From the NCBI GenBank assembly GCA_013041835.1, contig JABDRH010000656.1:1-6008 (forward strand): a stretch of 6,008 nt of DNA, written 5' to 3'. The stretch is from Desulfatitalea sp. (lineage in GTDB: Bacteria; Desulfobacterota; Desulfobacteria; Desulfobacterales; Desulfosarcinaceae). How positions within the stretch are numbered: the stretch's first letter is position 1; each line of letters begins with the position of its first letter. The notes beneath the pieces were generated by a model. It had not been told where the DNA came from. It did not search any database and worked only from the letters and a program-made list of their open reading frames with translations. The position numbers and the translations under genes were made by a program. Below are positions 5,524-6,008 of the stretch, piece after piece.

Positions 5524-5552
5524 ACCATACTGATTTCGTGATGGGGACACAA
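5524..5552 (-). promoter_or_regulatory. Weak candidate promoter for the toroid/acyltransferase operon
   Basis: On the minus strand TTGTGT (5552-5547) lies 17 bp from TATGGT (5529-5524), with three and four matches to consensus. It would leave a leader of about 115 nt. This is the best pair I find in the divergent region but is easily chance. Confidence 0.2.
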
Positions 5553-5576
5553 GCGCAAATGTCGCCGCTTGCTCTC

Positions 5577-5605
5577 TTGACAAATGTTGCCCTTCTTTTT
5601 ACTTT
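5577..5605 (+). promoter_or_regulatory. Candidate sigma70 promoter of the MoxR gene
   Basis: A perfect -35 box TTGACA (5577-5582) lies 17 bp from TACTTT (5600-5605), a three-of-six -10 box inside a T-rich run. Transcription would start near 5612, giving a leader of about 55 nt that contains the hairpin at 5627-5647 and the ribosome binding site. Confidence 0.5.
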
Positions 5606-5626
5606 AGCCGCTTGAAAAACCGCCTT

Positions 5627-5647
5627 TCGAGCGCCGGAGCGCTTCGA
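5627..5647 (+). promoter_or_regulatory. Leader hairpin just before the MoxR ribosome binding site
   Basis: TCGAGCGC (5627-5634) pairs with GCGCT and CGA (5639-5647, one bulged T) around a CGGA tetraloop. It ends six bases before AGGAG, leaving that site free. It may protect the 5' end of the mRNA or tune translation. It has no T-run and is not a terminator. Confidence 0.4.
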
Positions 5648-5652
5648 TAGAA

Positions 5653-5657
5653 AGGAG
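5653..5657 (+). promoter_or_regulatory. Ribosome binding site of the MoxR gene
   Basis: AGGAG within AAAGGAGAA lies 10 nt before GTG 5668-5670 and decides this non-ATG start. Confidence 0.75.
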
Positions 5658-5667
5658 AATCCCCACC

Positions 5668-6008
5668 GTGGAAGAGCTGACCCGTAACATTGAACAGCAA
5701 CATGCCCTGGTCCACCGGATTCGCAGCGAGATCGGCAAAGTGCTCGTGGGTCAACAGGATTTGATCGAAGGGCTTCTCATCGGCCTCTTCACCAAAGGGC
5801 ACATTCTCATCGAGGGGGTGCCCGGCCTGGCCAAGACCAGCGCCGTCAAAGCCCTGGCCGATACGGTGCGCGCCGACTTCAAGCGCATTCAGTTCACACC
5901 GGACCTGCTGCCCGCCGACTTGATCGGCACCGACATTTACCGGCCCAAAACCGGAGATTTCGTGACTAAAAAAGGCCCCCTGTTCAACAACATCATCCTG
6001 GCCGACGA
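5668..6008 (+). CDS. MoxR-family AAA+ ATPase, N-terminal part (cut by window edge)
   Basis: Only the first 113 codons are present, from a GTG start with a strong ribosome binding site. MoxR proteins are cytoplasmic AAA+ ATPases of about 310-330 residues that act as chaperones, usually with VWA/DUF58 partner proteins encoded next to them. The Walker A motif is GVPGLAKT at residues 50-57, in the MoxR form with Ala before Lys. The family signature IQFTPDLLPADLIGTDIY spans 74-91, and NNIILADE at 107-114 is the start of Walker B, where the window ends. The N-terminal helix (IRSEIGKVLVGQQDLIEGLL, 18-37) is also typical. The gene is divergent from the toroid gene and probably opens a MoxR-DUF58 type operon to the right. 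The target complex cannot be told from this part. Confidence 0.93.
   Translation, partial: MEELTRNIEQQHALVHRIRSEIGKVLVGQQDLIEGLLIGLFTKGHILIEGVPGLAKTSAVKALADTVRADFKRIQFTPDLLPADLIGTDIYRPKTGDFVTKKGPLFNNIILAD

Overview
The window looks like a piece of a moderately GC-rich Gram-negative chromosome. My best guess is a desulfobacterial (deltaproteobacterial) sulfate reducer. I base that on the gene mix, on rather long intergenic spaces with palindromic repeats, and on a strong impression that the repeat at about 3471-3634 belongs to that group. No marker gene confirms it. There is no rRNA, tRNA, CRISPR array or transposase gene.

Layout. Positions 2-127 (+) are the last 41 codons of an unrecognised gene. 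Positions 128-573 are non-coding, with a row of stem-loops at 240-357 and a possible promoter and leader hairpins (425-530) ahead of a 12-helix MFS transporter (574-1749, +). That gene converges on a minus-strand gene (2032-2901) for a secreted alpha/beta hydrolase that resembles PETase/cutinase-type polyester hydrolases. The space between the two holds a minus-strand rho-independent terminator (1884-1909) and a REP-like palindrome (1975-2001). Positions 2917-3470 are mostly empty, apart from one doubtful 57-codon ORF and some small hairpins.

A large imperfect palindrome (about 3471-3634) abuts and overlaps the stop codon of a minus-strand left-handed beta-helix acyltransferase (3631-4353). 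Just upstream of that gene lies one for an (alpha/alpha)-toroid protein with QW-like repeats (4359-5399, minus). The two are 5 nt apart and surely one operon. A divergent promoter region (5400-5667) separates them from the start of a MoxR-family AAA+ ATPase (5668 to the window edge, +), which has a clear -35 box and a strong ribosome binding site.

How the genes may work together. The toroid protein and the acyltransferase probably act on the same saccharide or lipid-linked glycan, but the substrate cannot be read from the sequence. The hydrolase is a stand-alone secreted enzyme with its own ribosome binding site and terminator, and its base composition is visibly more AT-rich than that of the acyltransferase/toroid pair. 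The MoxR gene is probably the first gene of a MoxR-DUF58/VWA type operon that continues beyond the window. The most interesting items are the divergent PETase-like hydrolase and the palindromic element, whose flanks suggest insertion at the exact 3' end of the acyltransferase gene.
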